This document shows, in pieces, positions 43,623 through 56,741 of a stretch of DNA of 64,000 nucleotides. Position 1 is the stretch's first letter. Each line of letters starts with the position of its first letter. A program made the position numbers and the translations under genes. The notes below the pieces were generated by a model. The model was not told the DNA's origin, did no database searches, and saw only the letters and a program-made list of their open reading frames with translations. The stretch lies in contig JAQFVV010006826.1 in assembly GCA_028023455.1 (NCBI GenBank), forward strand, positions 54,317 through 118,316, given 5' to 3'. Source of the stretch: Epiperipatus broadwayi. Its lineage: Eukaryota > Onychophora > Udeonychophora > Euonychophora > Peripatidae.

Positions 43623-46600
43623 ATGTATAAGTCATTAAATATAGTCACCATTAATGTTAGAGGCATCAACAGCCATGACAAGGTACTAAAGCTTACTGAT
43701 TATCTTGCTTCACAAAAATTTGATATTGCTATTCTAACAGAAACAAAGATAAATGTAAACACACCTGAACAGTTTATTGACCAAATTAAACGGAAAGGTC
43801 TATTATTGTACAAGCAGAACATTAGACCGGCACAAGGTGTTGCCATTCTAATTAATATAAAGTCTAAAATTTATAAGGTGCGGATCATAAGTATGCAGAT
43901 CAATCACATAGTAATCTCTTTTCAAATGCAAGAACAGATGCACTATGTTGTAGCAATTTATTCGACAAATAGAGGAAGGGAGGTGCCCAAAATTATTAAA
44001 GAGATGCAGTTCCACTTGACTCTGCATCCAGGAATAGTAATAATTGGAGGGGATTTTAATGTCACATTTCAGGACATTCCAGTTCAGCTAAAAAATAAGT
44101 TGCAGGATATTGATGTGCTGCCATGTCAAAGTAAATATGGAGCAAATGCCTTTACCTTTTTTAATAGTCGTTACTCATCACTGATTGATTTGTTTTTCAT
44201 TTCGAGATCTAAGATAAAAGATGTTGAAATTGATACTTCAATTGTTGCTTTCTCTGATCACCTGCATGTAAAGTTGGTGGTAAGGCTCTATGATGGGGAT
44301 CCAGAATGTGGCTACCAGTTTAGCATAAAAAAATATTAGTAATTCATTCAATTTGACCTGTGATCAGAGATCGAATTTAATTGTAGCTTCTTGTTACTTC
44401 ACTAAGCAAACAGCCTTGTCTCCATGTGTGGCTTGGATTAGATTGAAAAAACTTATATCTGATGTCTGTTCTTCTGGAATGGAACTGGATTTGTCTCAAA
44501 ACAAAATGAAATCCCGCTTAAATGACATTGCTAAAACCTTGCATTCTTTAACTACTCTATCTAATAATCGCTCATTGATCAACTCCCTGCAGGATTAATA
44601 TAATGACATCTATGAGAAATTGCAGGAAGAAATATATGCTATAAGATTAACGAAAGATACTCCCTAATATTGCCTGCATCATAAAACCAACATTGAATTA
44701 TGCCAAGGTGTACGTGCCTCAGTCTAGAGGTATCACGTGTCAAAACTGAGAATGGAGAGGTTTTGTCAGGGCTGCATGTGGATCAGCACATATATAAAAA
44801 TCTGCAAAACACTATGGGAAATGATGAAAGGAATTCAGACCATTGGCCAAGGATGATGGTGGCCAAGGATCAGCAGTATATCTCACACCTGGATATTAGT
44901 GAGGAAATAACTAGACTATCAAATCACACAGTTACTGCTCATGATTCTATACCTGCCAGAATTTATAAATCAATATCTTACTTGATAATTGAAGTGCTTG
45001 CAAAATATTACAATCAGTTGTGTGCACAACCAATAGATTGGCCAATGATTAATAACAGAATAATTTTTTGTATAAAAAAGAATAGGAATATACACATCCC
45101 ATATGTAAATGACCTGAGAAATATTACTATCGAGGACATTGACTCAAAAATATTTGCTAGAATTATATTGAAGAAATTGTATAATAGAATAAAAAATAGA
45201 ATTTCAGTGGCTCATTATGCTATTAAAGGTAAGAGAGCAACTGATGCAATTATGAAGATCCAGGATGCAATCAGATATGCCAGGTGTAATAAGTTAACTC
45301 AATTCTTTGCAATGCAGATAGACTTTAAATCTGCATTTGATGTGGTTGATTGGTCATTTCTGTCTAGTTCATTGGCACCACTTGTGGAGGGTGAGGAGAA
45401 TCTAATTACAGCAATCAACAATTATGTGACCAATGGGAGAATAGCGCTTAAGAACTTTGCAAGGTGTTCTAATTTCTTTGTTCCATCAAGGGGGATCCCA
45501 CAGGGGTCTCCTCTGGCAGCCCTCCTCTTTGCCGTTTATCTGGATCCGATGATTAGGGAAATAGAAGCCTCAACCAATGGGATTTTCTTACCTCAGCTTG
45601 GTGCCTTTGTTCATGTCACTGCCTTTGTCGATGATGTTATTATTATATTCGAGAATGTGGCCAGTGTGCATAGAATCTTTAACATCTTAAATAAATTTCA
45701 GATCTCTACAGGCTCATGTATTCAATCTTCCAAGTCGGCTGCATGGCAATTGGCCACTGCCAAGAGAATCCCATGTGACTTCTTGGGCACGCCTTCCTCC
45801 TTTCTAGGGTTGCCTCTCTATCTGTCTAAAACTAAAATGAGTGCCCATTTGAACAAACTGGTTGTAAAAATCATCGAAACTAAAATAAATGCCTTTTCCC
45901 CATTTAAATTGTATGAAACAACCAGAGCAAAGGTTTTTAACGCTATTGCTGTTGGTGTGCTCTCTTACTACGGACCATGGATGAAAATCTTTAATGCCAC
46001 TAGTCTTAAGATCATTCAATTGGCAAAAAGATATATTTGGGGTAAGAAGTATAGCCTGATACCTACTAAAATAATGCAGCTACCGATTGGAGAAGGGGGT
46101 CTCAATTTAATTGACCCTAAGTCATTGGTGAGCTTCATTAAGGCAAGAGCTTATTTAAGGATCGTTGACAATAATTCACTCAGGCCGCTAACACAGAATA
46201 TTAATATAGATTCTAACCTGGGGTCGGACGGAGTATCTTATTTTGATGATATGATGATTGCATACAGGGATATCCAGGATGATCTAAACTTAGAGACCTT
46301 AGATAATTTAAAATATAAAGAGCTAAAAAATAGAGAGCTTTCTAATGAAAACTCCTGGCTCAATGCCTCATTAAAAAAAATTCTCAAAAATTTCCAATCT
46401 ATTTGTACATCACAGTCTGTTATGAAATTTATTTTCAGATTGATAAATGGAATTTTGCCAACCACCACTTTTTTAAACCAAAGGCTGAAAATGGGCCTGG
46501 ATGATCTATGCAAATGCTGTAAAAGATCCAACGAGACCTTTCTTCACCTGATGGAGGAATGTACAGCCTTTAGTGATTTGAGATCTATGGTCTTTCATAA

Positions 46601-46865
46601 GCCTATTGTGAATCTAAGACTCTTATTTAAAGAAAACATTGTTTTATTCAAGCCCCATAATGCCATAGTTATTGTGCATGTAATGAGAGCAATATGGATA
46701 TCTAGGTGTGCTCTGATCTTTGATAACAAGAAGATATATTGGAAAAAAAAAATGGAAAAAGAATGGGATCACATGTTTTATAAAGGTTTGAAATTTTGGC
46801 CAAGAAAAACGTTTTTATTGGTATGGGGTGGTTATGTTCCTACAAGGTGTGAAATGTGGAGCTGA
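43623..46865 (+). pseudogene. LINE family 2, copy 2: ORF2 with breaks
   Basis: ORF2 of a non-LTR retrotransposon in three pieces. Piece 1 (43623-44339): APE endonuclease with IVTINVRGINSHDKV, LTETKIN, GVAILIN, IIGGDFNV, SLIDLFFIS and FSDHLHV; it stops at 44337. Piece 2 (44353-44598): linker in another frame. Piece 3 (44700-46865, 721 codons): RT with MQIDFKSAFDVVDW (about residue 203), RGIPQGSPLAALLFAVYLDP (about 263), AFVDDVIIIF (about 308), and a C-terminal CX2CX8HX4C motif (CKCCKRSNETFLHLMEEC, about 603). All catalytic residues remain, but the stop and frame changes break the protein. Clade not certain; it is not RTE. Confidence 0.85.
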
Positions 46866-47020
46866 ATGCTCTTACAGAACACTGATTAAATGAAAGGTGG
46901 AGATAATGTAATTTACTGGATACATTTGAACTTGATTTATTTTTTAAAGTAATGATTGTTACGATGTATGTACTGAATCAAATGTAAATATAGTTTTTAA
47001 ATAAAAAAAAAAAAAAAGAA
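46866..47020 (+). terminator. LINE family 2 3' end and poly(A)
   Basis: A short 3' untranslated region after the stop, TTTTTAAATAAA at about 46990-47001 as polyadenylation signal, and an A15 run (to about 47018). Marks the 3' limit of LINE copy 2. A matching duplication upstream was not found. Confidence 0.6.
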
Positions 47021-47630
47021 ACTCTAAAAAAGTGGCGTAATGATTGTTTTCATTAAATAACTGAATAATCAAATGGCTTCATTGCTTCAGGATTCATAAA
47101 AAGTTTAAGTCCTGGAAGTGTCATTTTTGGAATTATTCTAAGAATCTTGTGCTCCAGAATTTGTGACTCCATCCATCACTGCAATAAATCATATAGGGCA
47201 TAGCTTTTAATTGGGAAAGTACAACTAAGTATAGAATGCAATAGATTTTTTCTGGATGAAATGACTCTGCCACTCAAACATCACATGCTTGCCCAAGCAA
47301 ATAACCATTTCTTTTTGTTATCAGCTATGTAAGCTTCTCATTTCTTACAGGAATATCTAGAATAACGTTATAATAATTAATAAGAGAATCTCTAAATTAA
47401 TTCATCTTATCAGGATTTATTTTCTTCATCATTTTCATTACTGCTTATATATCTGTATAATATTACCTAATTTCAGGAGTGATTAAAATTATTGAATTTT
47501 CTTGAAGGTGGGTGGGTTATATTAGATGTAAATTTAAAGATTACTACTTTAACTGTTTTAACATTAATTTAAAAATTATTAACAGAAGAAACCATACAAC
47601 AATATTTTAAATAATTAAATATTTATATAG
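47021..47630. other. Unassigned sequence
   Basis: No gene or repeat recognised. Confidence 0.4.
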
Positions 47631-47631
47631 T

Positions 47632-48008
47632 GTTTTTCTGAAGGTTTGTGATGATGGGGTCCTAGCTGTATTTTTATATTGGACTATTTCCATCATCTAA
47701 TATGTGTGTTGAATGTCTTTAGAAAAGTAATTTTATTTAAATATTCCAAATGCATTTAACTGTTAGTAATATCACAACAAACAGGTTAGTATATGCACCA
47801 ACTGTTAGTAATATCACAGCAAGCAACTGTTTGTAATATCATAGCAAAGTGGTTAGTATATGCATTAACTGTTAGTAATATCATAGCACACGGGTTAGTA
47901 TAAGCACAACGTTTTGAGAGGTATTTTTTCCTCTCTTCTTCAGGTGTTGCTGGCCTGACCAGTGACAGCACTAGCATGAAATTCGAACATGGGTCCTTAG
48001 ATTCTGCT
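47632..48008 (-). mobile_element. S2 SINE with internal tandem expansion
   Basis: Minus-strand SINE S2 (B-box GTTCGAATT near 47980; ACACCTGAAGAAGAG; tail GATGATGGAAATAGTCC). The segment 47757-47915 repeats AACTGTTAGTAATATCA with GGTTAGTATATGCA four times or in part, an expansion not seen in the other S2 copies. The A-box end is missing. Confidence 0.7.
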
Positions 48009-48129
48009 ATTATTTGAAAATAATTTGGAAGTTCTAATTCAAATTAATTAAAATGTTCTGAAGATTAGGAATATTGACTATGTATATATTTTTTCTTAAT
48101 TTTTGTTTCTCTAATTTTGCTTTAACACG

Positions 48130-48400
48130 TATCTTACATCTTCCTAATCGATGATCACTTCCTGTGTTAAATTTAACAACATTACAATCTTAAAATACAT
48201 TTTCAGTTAAACAAAATATAATTTAATTCTGATGTACCTTCATTTGGATGCTTCCATGTCCATTTCCAGTTAATATTTTTCTCAAAAAACACATCATAAT
48301 ATAAAGTTTTTTTTCTTCTGCAAAACTATACTAGTTCTCTCTCATTTTTATCATCATAACCAAATTTACCTACAGCAATTTTCATCTTTCAGCAAAAATG
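48130..48400 (-). pseudogene. RTE LINE endonuclease fragment
   Basis: The minus strand matches the RTE ORF at 37.7-37.99 kb (GAAAATTGCTGTAGGTAAATTTGG near 48383; GGAAATGGACATGGAAGC near 48272; GGAAGTGATCATCG near 48164). Stops and small deletions make it non-functional. An internal piece, not a 3' end, so probably from a rearranged copy. Confidence 0.75.
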
Positions 48401-50165
48401 AGAACGATTTGTTATAAATTATGTTTTTATAAATATTTTTTACAAAAATAAATATAACTATATAAAATAATTATTTTAAACTAAGTATAATAACTCTGGC
48501 ATGACATATAATAAGATAAAGGACTTTTTAATACTTTATAGGTATTCGGAGAAAACCTTGAAAATTTGAAATGCAAGCTTAATTCGTTTTTTATATTTTG
48601 GACAAGGGTGCTCAATACCAAAAATGCAGTAAGATTGTATTTATACTTTTCAATGTTTTCTCAAAATAAACGTTAGTATTGCCTTTATTTTAATAGTTAT
48701 TATAATATTGTTTTCCTCTTTTTATCTGCATTGAGTATTTACATATTACTTACCTCATAACGTAACTTGATTGGGTTAATGCAGTTCTCTAATCGATGAT
48801 TCAGGGGTAAAGATTTCAAAATGAATTCTTAGCAGAACCAAGTAAATAATAAAAAAATAAAAGTTCATTCAACTGAGAGAACTCAAATGTCACATGATTT
48901 CCTAAGAAACTATCCAAAAGAAAATAATTTCTTAATAATGAATTTCTTAATAATGGTCGATCATTTTTACATATTTTTTTTTCTTTCCACATTTTCATTA
49001 TCTAGAATTTTCCTAAGGGCTTTCTTTATCTATATATCTATAAATAAGATTACAGTTTTTATATTGTGAATTTTTGTTGTACAAAAAAAAAAAACATTCT
49101 CCAATATATATATTTGATGAAGAATTCACTGTATTGTTTTTTAAAATTTAGGCTTTTTTAAACATAAATTTGCACGCTCTTTATATATTACATATTGGTA
49201 ATACAAGCTATATAGGTCATGTGACATATGACTGATTTTTACTAATATTAAAAATGATGATAATAAAATGATTTATATATATAAATTATTATAATTCATT
49301 TTAAACAATTATAAAAAATAAAATAAAAATTATAAAAAATTAGAACCAGTATTTACTAAACTAAGTATTGCCTTGATGTTATAAATAACTGTCATATAAT
49401 TTTTGCGTTTTGCTTGACGCTGGACTAAACCTAATAACAAATCTCATGGCAAAGTATTTACTTGCAATCTTCACAAGTTTAGGTTTCAAGTGTAGATTAG
49501 ATAAATTCATTCAGCGAACAGGTTTTCTATAATCGATGGAGCTCAAAATTCAACATTGCTTGTCAAATCAGTGCCCATTATTAAGGACAGAGTAAAAGCC
49601 TCAGGCTAAAAACGTGATGTAATGACTGTAAGAATGTGGTGGATGTAAATTGCAAAGTTCATTATCATGATCATTTTGGCAAAGATACCATTGACACTTA
49701 TAGTAATAATATTTAATTATAAAGTTATAATTAAAAAATATATAAATTTATTTTTTATAAGTTAATTGGTTTTACTGGGATTTATTCCCTGAGTACAGCA
49801 ATAAGTATTGTAAAAGTAATGAAAAGTGTGAATTTCTCTTTAGGTAGAAATCATCCACATATTGGTCTTTGGATATTAGAGATAAACCTTAAAGTATTTG
49901 AATAACTATAATCTAAGGAGAGAATCCTTTTAAGAGTGCTTGAACAACAAATTGTATAAAAAACAAACTTACCATTAACTTATTATCTTTAGTAATTCTA
50001 ACTACCTAACAAAATAATGTAGGGCAGATATTAAAATATTAAAAAAAGAACATCAGAACCCAGTTTAAACCTCATTCAATCATCAAGTTATCATACTCAT
50101 AAATTAATAATACAACACAATTAGATAATAAAAACTTACAAAACAATCTATCAAATAAATAGAAT
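48401..50165. other. Unassigned AT-rich stretch
   Basis: No supported gene, RNA or repeat family member. Confidence 0.4.
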
Positions 50166-50169
50166 TCAT

Positions 50170-50312
50170 AAAAACAGGCAAAAACTCTCCATACAACTAC
50201 TCAGTGCAAGTCAGAGTAATCAATAGAATGCCAGAAAGTGGCACTACTAAATGGAGAGTTTTTGCCTGTTTTAATAACAGTTACGAATAAGCATAAGAAA
50301 TGGTGATCATGT
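50170..50312. repeat. MITE family P1, minimal hairpin
   Basis: AGGCAAAAACTCTCCATACA (50177 on) and its inverse ATGGAGAGTTTTTGCCTG (about 50250) enclose about 60 bp with the P1 inner block (ACTCAGTGCAAG, AGAGTAATCAATAGAATGCC). The right outer part (GCATAAGAAATGGTGATCATGT) is the P1 end. Strongest internal deletion of the family. Confidence 0.7.
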
Positions 50313-50599
50313 GATAAATAGAATTCATCAAGTAGTTGATAAAATAGAATCCAATTTTTATATTAAATGTGACTTGTTTACAACAAATTATATAAATGTA
50401 AATTAAGATTTAATTATTTTTTTAAAATAAGGAATGCTTATTCATTATAGTTAATCAAAAGAGTTATAAAAAGAAAAGTAAAAGAATATTTATTTAGCTT
50501 ATCACAACAATTATATTTAATAAACATTTGTCGCCAGAAGTATGGTTGATAAGGCAGGATTGAGTTTGAATTCTATTTGATAAAGTCATAAGTAATAAA

Positions 50600-50865
50600 G
50601 TGTCATCATCATCAACCATTATCAATCCACTGCAGGATGAAGGTCTCTCCAAGTTCAATCCATCTTCTCCGATCCTTAGCTTCTCTTGTCCACATCATCC
50701 CTGCACACATTCTTATTTCATCCATCCATCTCACATGTGATCTCTTTCTGGGTCTTTTACAATCTTTTGAAATTTAGTTTAAGATTTCAATTGTCCATCT
50801 ACCATCTCTTCTAGCAATATGTCCAGCCCAACTCCACTTCAGTCTTTTAATTTTTTCAATGAGGT
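50600..50865 (-). pseudogene. RTE LINE 3'-end fragment, minus strand
   Basis: The minus strand reads the last 250 bp of the RTE ORF and its (TGATGA) tail (ATCATCATCAACC at 50606). Identity to the intact copy is high, with an indel near 50765. 5'-truncated insertion. Confidence 0.85.
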
Positions 50866-51059
50866 CAGTAATTTATTATATTACAGATCAATAAATTCCA
50901 TTATATTTTTTCCACAGTTTTCAAATTCAAGCGCTGACAAACATTTTATGAATTTTAAGTACATTTTAATGAAAAATCAAGCGTGTGTGTGTGTATGTGC
51001 ACAAGTCTATAAACAAGCACACATCTGTGAGTTGGATATAACAAAATAGTAAGTGAAAA

Positions 51060-51215
51060 TATCACATAATTACCATTTTTTATGTTTACACAAGCTGTTG
51101 ATACAGTAGTAAATTAATTCTTCATACAGTAATGTTTTCATCTTGGACTCAGAAATTTATAGTTAACTAATAGGTAAAAGATGACTGCTGGGTGGTTGCA
51201 TTAGATCCTAATATA
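51060..51215. repeat. MITE family P1 fragment
   Basis: Outer end (ATCACATAATTACCATTTTT, TTTACACAAGCTGTTGATAC, TCTTCATACAGTAATG) joined to the inner plus arm (TTTTCATCTTGGACTCAG, TTATAGTTAACTAATAGGT, GACTGCTGG). Deletion derivative. Confidence 0.6.
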
Positions 51216-51546
51216 AAGGAAGTTGGTTTTTGAAATGAATGAGGGAAAAATATTTTGTTTTGTATACATATGTTGTAAACATAATTTCACTTGAAAAAGT
51301 CTATTTGTTAATAAATGAAGCCATGGTCATGAAAGAATTTTAGTACTTTTTTTGGGGGGGAGGTGAGGGATTATAATGATATATGATTTTTTTTTTGTTT
51401 GATTCAGAGAGATGAATACAAGATTTCATGTGGTTATACAGTCATAATATACATGGTAAGAATTTAACTGTCTCTATTTGGTTGCAAAACTTTTTCATTT
51501 TTTCATTTTTTAATACCAATAAATATTATTCTACTCTTACAATATA

Positions 51547-52823
51547 CACCTAGATCTCATTTTATGCGATAGATAGGTTCCTCAGAAAATGCACACAAAA
51601 GAAATTGCACAAAAATAGACTTAACTTACCTTGAAAAATGGGGGATACATACTGTAATTTTTCAAAAATTGCATAAAAGCAAAGCAGTAACATAAAATTA
51701 CTTTAAAATTCGCATAAAAAAAAGAAGAAAATAAATATGACTAATAAAAGAATTTAAATTTGAAAAAAAATTGATACAAGACAAACTTTTTTACTTTTTT
51801 TTTAATTAACTACAGTATTTAATTTTATTCAAAACAATATATTTTTATGCGTAATTTACATTTTTTTCATACATGTACAGTATTTTAATCATTATCACTA
51901 CTTGAGACATCAGATTCATCATGATGTGAGGTACTATAGCTTCTCCTTAAATGAAGTCAAGAGGAAATACAACTAAAATGTTTTCCAATTGTTGTTGATC
52001 CTTCCCATTTTGCTAAGCAATCTAAAATTGATATTTTTGTTTACAAAGAAATTCATTTTCTTGGGTGTTTTTTTTTCTCTCCCTTAGAGTAAACGAAAAT
52101 TTTAAAATACAAATAAGAACTTTGACTTATGATAATAAAAAGACATCAACTCACCATTGTTGGGCAAAATTTAATTAAAACTAACAATATAAATTAATTT
52201 TTTATTTTTGTCTTTAATTTTGTAATTTTCAATTCTGTTTAAAAATCAAATTTCATCATTTCATATCACCTTAATTTCAGATCATGTTAAGTAATTTTTA
52301 AATTGTTAATTACAATTAAAAATCAGATTTTAATTGTCAAATTTACGGACACTAAATGATTAATTGATTACGTACTCTTTTTATAAAAAGCAAAAATAGA
52401 ATGTGATTTAAAATGCAAAAACAATAACATACATAGTGTTTTTCATCTATAACGTTTGAACAGACTTACATTATAGTCTTGTAAAATTTAATGTGTGTAT
52501 ATAAAATGGGAAAATCCTAATTTTAAGTTAATTATGAACTTCTTTATTGCATAAAATCTATTATAGTACTATTATAAAGTGCTGAAAATATTGAAATTAT
52601 TAGATGGAAGTTGAAGTCCGATAATGCGCTATTACTTTAAATATGATGCGAGTGCACAAAATTTATAATATTTAAAGTAATAGTGCATTATCGGAGCTTG
52701 ACTTCTGATCTAATAATTTTTATTGCATAAAAGAAAACTGCATACAAAGATATTAAGAAGAAACATGAATCGCATAACTTCAAAATCGCATTAAATAAAT
52801 TTGCATAAAATGAGACCCGGGTG
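51547..52823. mobile_element. pogo/Tigger-like DNA transposon, non-autonomous
   Basis: Terminal inverted repeats CACCTAGATCTCATTTTATGC (51547 on) and GCATAAAATGAGACCCGGGTG (to 52823), flanked by TA. The sub-terminal sequence has many GCATAAAA/TTGCATAAA motifs on both sides (TAGGTTCCTCAGAAAATGC on the left), as in pogo-class Tc1/mariner elements. No transposase frame remains in 1277 bp. An internal hairpin lies at 52595-52725. Superfamily is by resemblance of the ends only. Confidence 0.65.
52595..52725. repeat. Internal hairpin of the pogo-like element
   Basis: TATTAGATGGAAGTTGAAG, CCGATAATGC and TATTACTTTAAATAT are repeated inversely after a loop of about 25 bp. Probably a small MITE nested inside. 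Confidence 0.7.
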
Positions 52824-52889
52824 TATATAGCACAATGATCTAATATTTACATCTTTCCAGAAGAACTACTTAGATTCATTATCATTATT

Positions 52890-53330
52890 TTTCAAACCAA
52901 TATCCATCTATACAAAATGAAGGTCCCTCAAAATTTATTTTTTCAATCCCTAACTCCTCTTCATACATTCATCTCGCATGTTGTCTCTTTTTCAGGTCTT
53001 TTACAATCTTGTGGAATTCAATTTAAAACAGCAATTGCCATCTATTATCTCTTCTAACAATGTGTTCAGTCAGATACATTTCAATCTTGTGATTCTTTAC
53101 ATGATGTTAGTGGTACTTATTTACTCTCTCATCTATGTATTTTATTTTCAGTCTATTCTTGCTACCCCTAACTTACATCTCTCTGTACTTTTTTGAATAG
53201 TCTCAAGTAGTGCTTTAGTCAAATGTCCAAGTACCAGGTTCAAATATAGTAACTAATAAATCTATTAAAAACTTTCCCTTTTAAACTTATAGGCATATTT
53301 TCTTTCAATATAAAACTGTCTAGATTATTT
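52890..53330 (-). pseudogene. RTE LINE 3' fragment, old, minus strand
   Basis: The minus strand matches the last 430 bp of the RTE ORF in diverged form (near 53290 AAGGGAAAGTTTTTAATAG against the intact AAGAAAGGTTTTTAACAA; near 52975 the GAGACAACATGCGAGATG block). Older than the copy at 50.6 kb judging by its substitutions. Confidence 0.7.
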
Positions 53331-55928
53331 AGTCTATATTACAAACAGATGAACAATGAAAAATATTTTTTTTCTATTGTTAGGATTTTAAATAGACAAT
53401 AACTCAGATTAAAATAAACAATAGAAACGAATTTAAGCATGGTGAGATATTATTGTAGTTTCTTAGAATTTATCTTTTACATTTGTAAGGCAAGTTTAGT
53501 TACTAATAATTTTGAAATGATTTCAAACCTTCATAATTGACTACATAAGAAACCCAAGTATACAAAATGCAATAATGGAAACAAATGCTACAGCTTTACC
53601 AAGATTACATAGACCAAATTACAAACATAAAAAAGGGAGCCATTTTTCATTTGCTAAAGGTTTGAAAAAAATTGAACGATAGCTTCATTATCTATAGTCA
53701 TGTATATTACATAAATATAAAAAAATCAAGTATACATTCACAATAGTTTAAATAAAATTTTCATTAAAAAATTAGAAAATGAAATAAAATTTTTTGATAA
53801 AAAAATAAACTAAATATCCAAAAAACTAAAAAAAATATACATACTTTAAATATTATACCATAGACTAATAGAGTCAATAATTAAAGTTCACAGATCAATT
53901 TATACTTATATGGAAAAAATAATATAAACATTCTTAATTGGGGCAAATGAGATAAATTGTTTTTCTCACTCTGACATTATGGTGTTCTAACAGCATACGA
54001 CTTTCTATCAACAAATTAAAAAGTTAGCACAACATCTATATTTGATCCAAGCTCTCTCACCTACCTTATACATGGTATATAATAATTTAAATTTTGCTGA
54101 TAAGTTTTGACTAGTATTGAACTGCACATGTACTGTATTTTTTAACACACACATACATATAACACAGACATTTTTATGTGTACAAAATGTGCATATAAAT
54201 TACAATTATAATATAAATAAAATTAAAAAATAATAATGTAGCTATTAATAAAAAATTGACAGCACACATATATATATACTTACTGTGTGTGTGTTCATTC
54301 ATACATCTAAAAATAAATATAATCTGAATATATCATATTTTTATTTTATTAAATATAATAAATAACAAATGTCAGACTTTTATGCAATTAAAAATGATGC
54401 TCTGGCTGATAATCTTTTTTTTCAATATCTCCCCCCCCCATATAAACATAATAGCAGTGCTTTTATCAACAGATAGTTGTTTGATTCCATTATCCATTTC
54501 AAATTTTTGATTAAACTCTTCGAACTTTAAACTTTATGACATATTGCAAGAACATTTTACAGTTTCTTTTCCAGGCAAATCAATAGCTTTCATTTTATCA
54601 CTTAACCTTTGTGCCACTAATTATTTTATTGGCCAAGTGAGGTAAAAGTCTAATTTTTTAATTGGTCAAGTCACAAATTCAACTGTCAAAATATATTCAT
54701 CTTTTAATATTATATTCACTTCAGATTCGTTTGTAAAAAGTATATTAATAATTTGTCAGGTTATGAAAATGAATGAAAGTTTTTCCAAAAATAAATTTTC
54801 ATTTATAATTTTCATTTATAATTATATTTTCGATACGGCGGTGAATCTAAAACAAATATTACTGACCAACCACTGACCAACCAAAAAGCTTTGATGACAT
54901 CAGTTATTTTCTTTCCCAATTTTATATTGCAGATAAGTAAATAATTTTTGCTAAAGACTTAACTATTGTTCTAAAATAATTTTATTTTTAGCATATTTCA
55001 TCAAAATAATTTAAAATATGTCAAAAAATATGTCAAAAACTACTTTTAAAATGGTCTAAAACATTCATTTATCACTTTTGAAATGAAAGAAATCTTAGCA
55101 GTTTCGTTTTGAAAAGTCACTTTGACAAGCAGCTTTCTTTGAACTTGATGGTTACAGCCAATCAAAATGAAGAACGTTCAGCCTACTTCTTTTGTTATAA
55201 TTTTGACATCAGTTTTATTGATTTTTTACTTGTAAAATAATTCAAGCGAGGGCAGCATCTTATGGAACTTTTTTTAACCTTTAAAAAAAACTCAAAATCT
55301 TTACCGTAACGTTAAAAATAATGGAAATGAAGCGATTTGAAGTGGCTTCGAGTCATCTCATAAGGATGCTTTAATGGGTTAAGTTGCCATGCAAATTTTC
55401 TTAAATTTTGTAAAACTTTTTTTTTATTCAAATATTGTAGCTATGATGAAAACTGCTGGACAGTCGAACTGTAAGGAAAATAAATAAGTTTTTTAAAAAA
55501 ATTGTTTGCATTGAAGTGTATATGAAAGAAGTTATTTTAGCTTTATGCTTAGAAAACTTTTAATTATGTGAAATATTGTAACACATTAAATTTGGAAAGA
55601 GTAATAAGAGCACAGAATTATATGCTTTTAGCATAAGTAAAAAAAAACCCATTATTCATAAATGTGATTATCCTGGTACTCTAATGCAGAAAAATGGCTG
55701 CATCCATATCATAAAATTAATATTATTTCCTCTTTTTTTTGATAAAATATTATTGAAATAGTGAATATTCATACAATTGCATATTCCAGATTCACTGTAT
55801 TGAGTGTTACCTTATAAATTTTAATAAGGCCTTTACAAAATGATATTGAATTATATATTTTTAAAAATATATATTTAAAAAAATGTAATACTAGCTTTTA
55901 GCATAATTTTTCACATATGAGCACAAAA
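53331..55928. other. Long unassigned AT-rich stretch
   Basis: No supported gene or repeat. Contains a C8 run near 54432 and a TTTTCATTTATAA direct duplication near 54798-54825. Confidence 0.4.
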
Positions 55929-55931
55929 TAG

Positions 55932-56030
55932 TCAAGCGTTGTTAGCCGCAGCTGCCTTGCAAGCAAGTAGTTGGTTGCAGACGGTTGTGGGTTCGCCTCC
56001 CGGCCGATGCTATGACATATGGGGAAAAAA
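55932..56030 (+). mobile_element. Short tRNA-like SINE (family S1)
   Basis: TCAAGCGTTGTTAGCCGCAG (A-box arm shortened), TTGCAAGCAAGTAGTTGG, B-box GGTTCGCCTCC, CCGATGCTATGACATATG and an A tail. The GGTCGAGAGGTC part of the A-box region is deleted. Confidence 0.8.
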
Positions 56031-56740
56031 AAACTTATATACGCACATATATACGATATAAAACATTATTTTTATAATAGCAAATACATATGCTGAGTAT
56101 AAAGTGATAAAACTAAATTAATTAATTAAACTTTCTTTTAAAATTAACCTAACTTTTTCTATTTTTTTTTTAAAAAAAGTCAATTTACTAATATTAATCA
56201 TTATTAAAATATTAAAATAACAACTGTATAGGTGTTTGCTGGTAAAAATTAAATTAAAAACAAATTTATAGAATTAGAAACACCTGCTTTTCATGATAAA
56301 ACAAATCACCTTGTTTCAAATATATTTACAAAACGCAGCTTTGACATGCACTAATGGTATTTGGCTTAAGTTTGTAAAAAGAAAGAAAAACAAAAGAAAT
56401 TATAAAAACAACCAGCTTTAAATTAACTACAAAATTATTGCTAATCTTTTTTTTTTTTTTAGTTTTGTTTGTTTTATTAAAAATCATGTCAAATTTGTTT
56501 ATAGTTCTAAAGATCAGTAGAAGTAAACAATTTACGTGATTAAAAAACTTTAAAATGTTTGAAGATAAAGTAATAATACTAATACTTTTTTTTATAAGCA
56601 AGAAGGCGGATGTCTCAACTCAATACAGCCTTTAAGAAAAATGTAGGCATTTGTCATGATAAAGATAATCATTCACTTTGACACAGCCTTTACACTTCCA
56701 CTGTTTAAGATTTGAAATACCAGACACTCTTAAACCTGGA
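56031..56740. other. AT-rich sequence, nothing recognised
   Basis: No gene or repeat recognised. Confidence 0.4.
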
Positions 56741-56741
56741 G

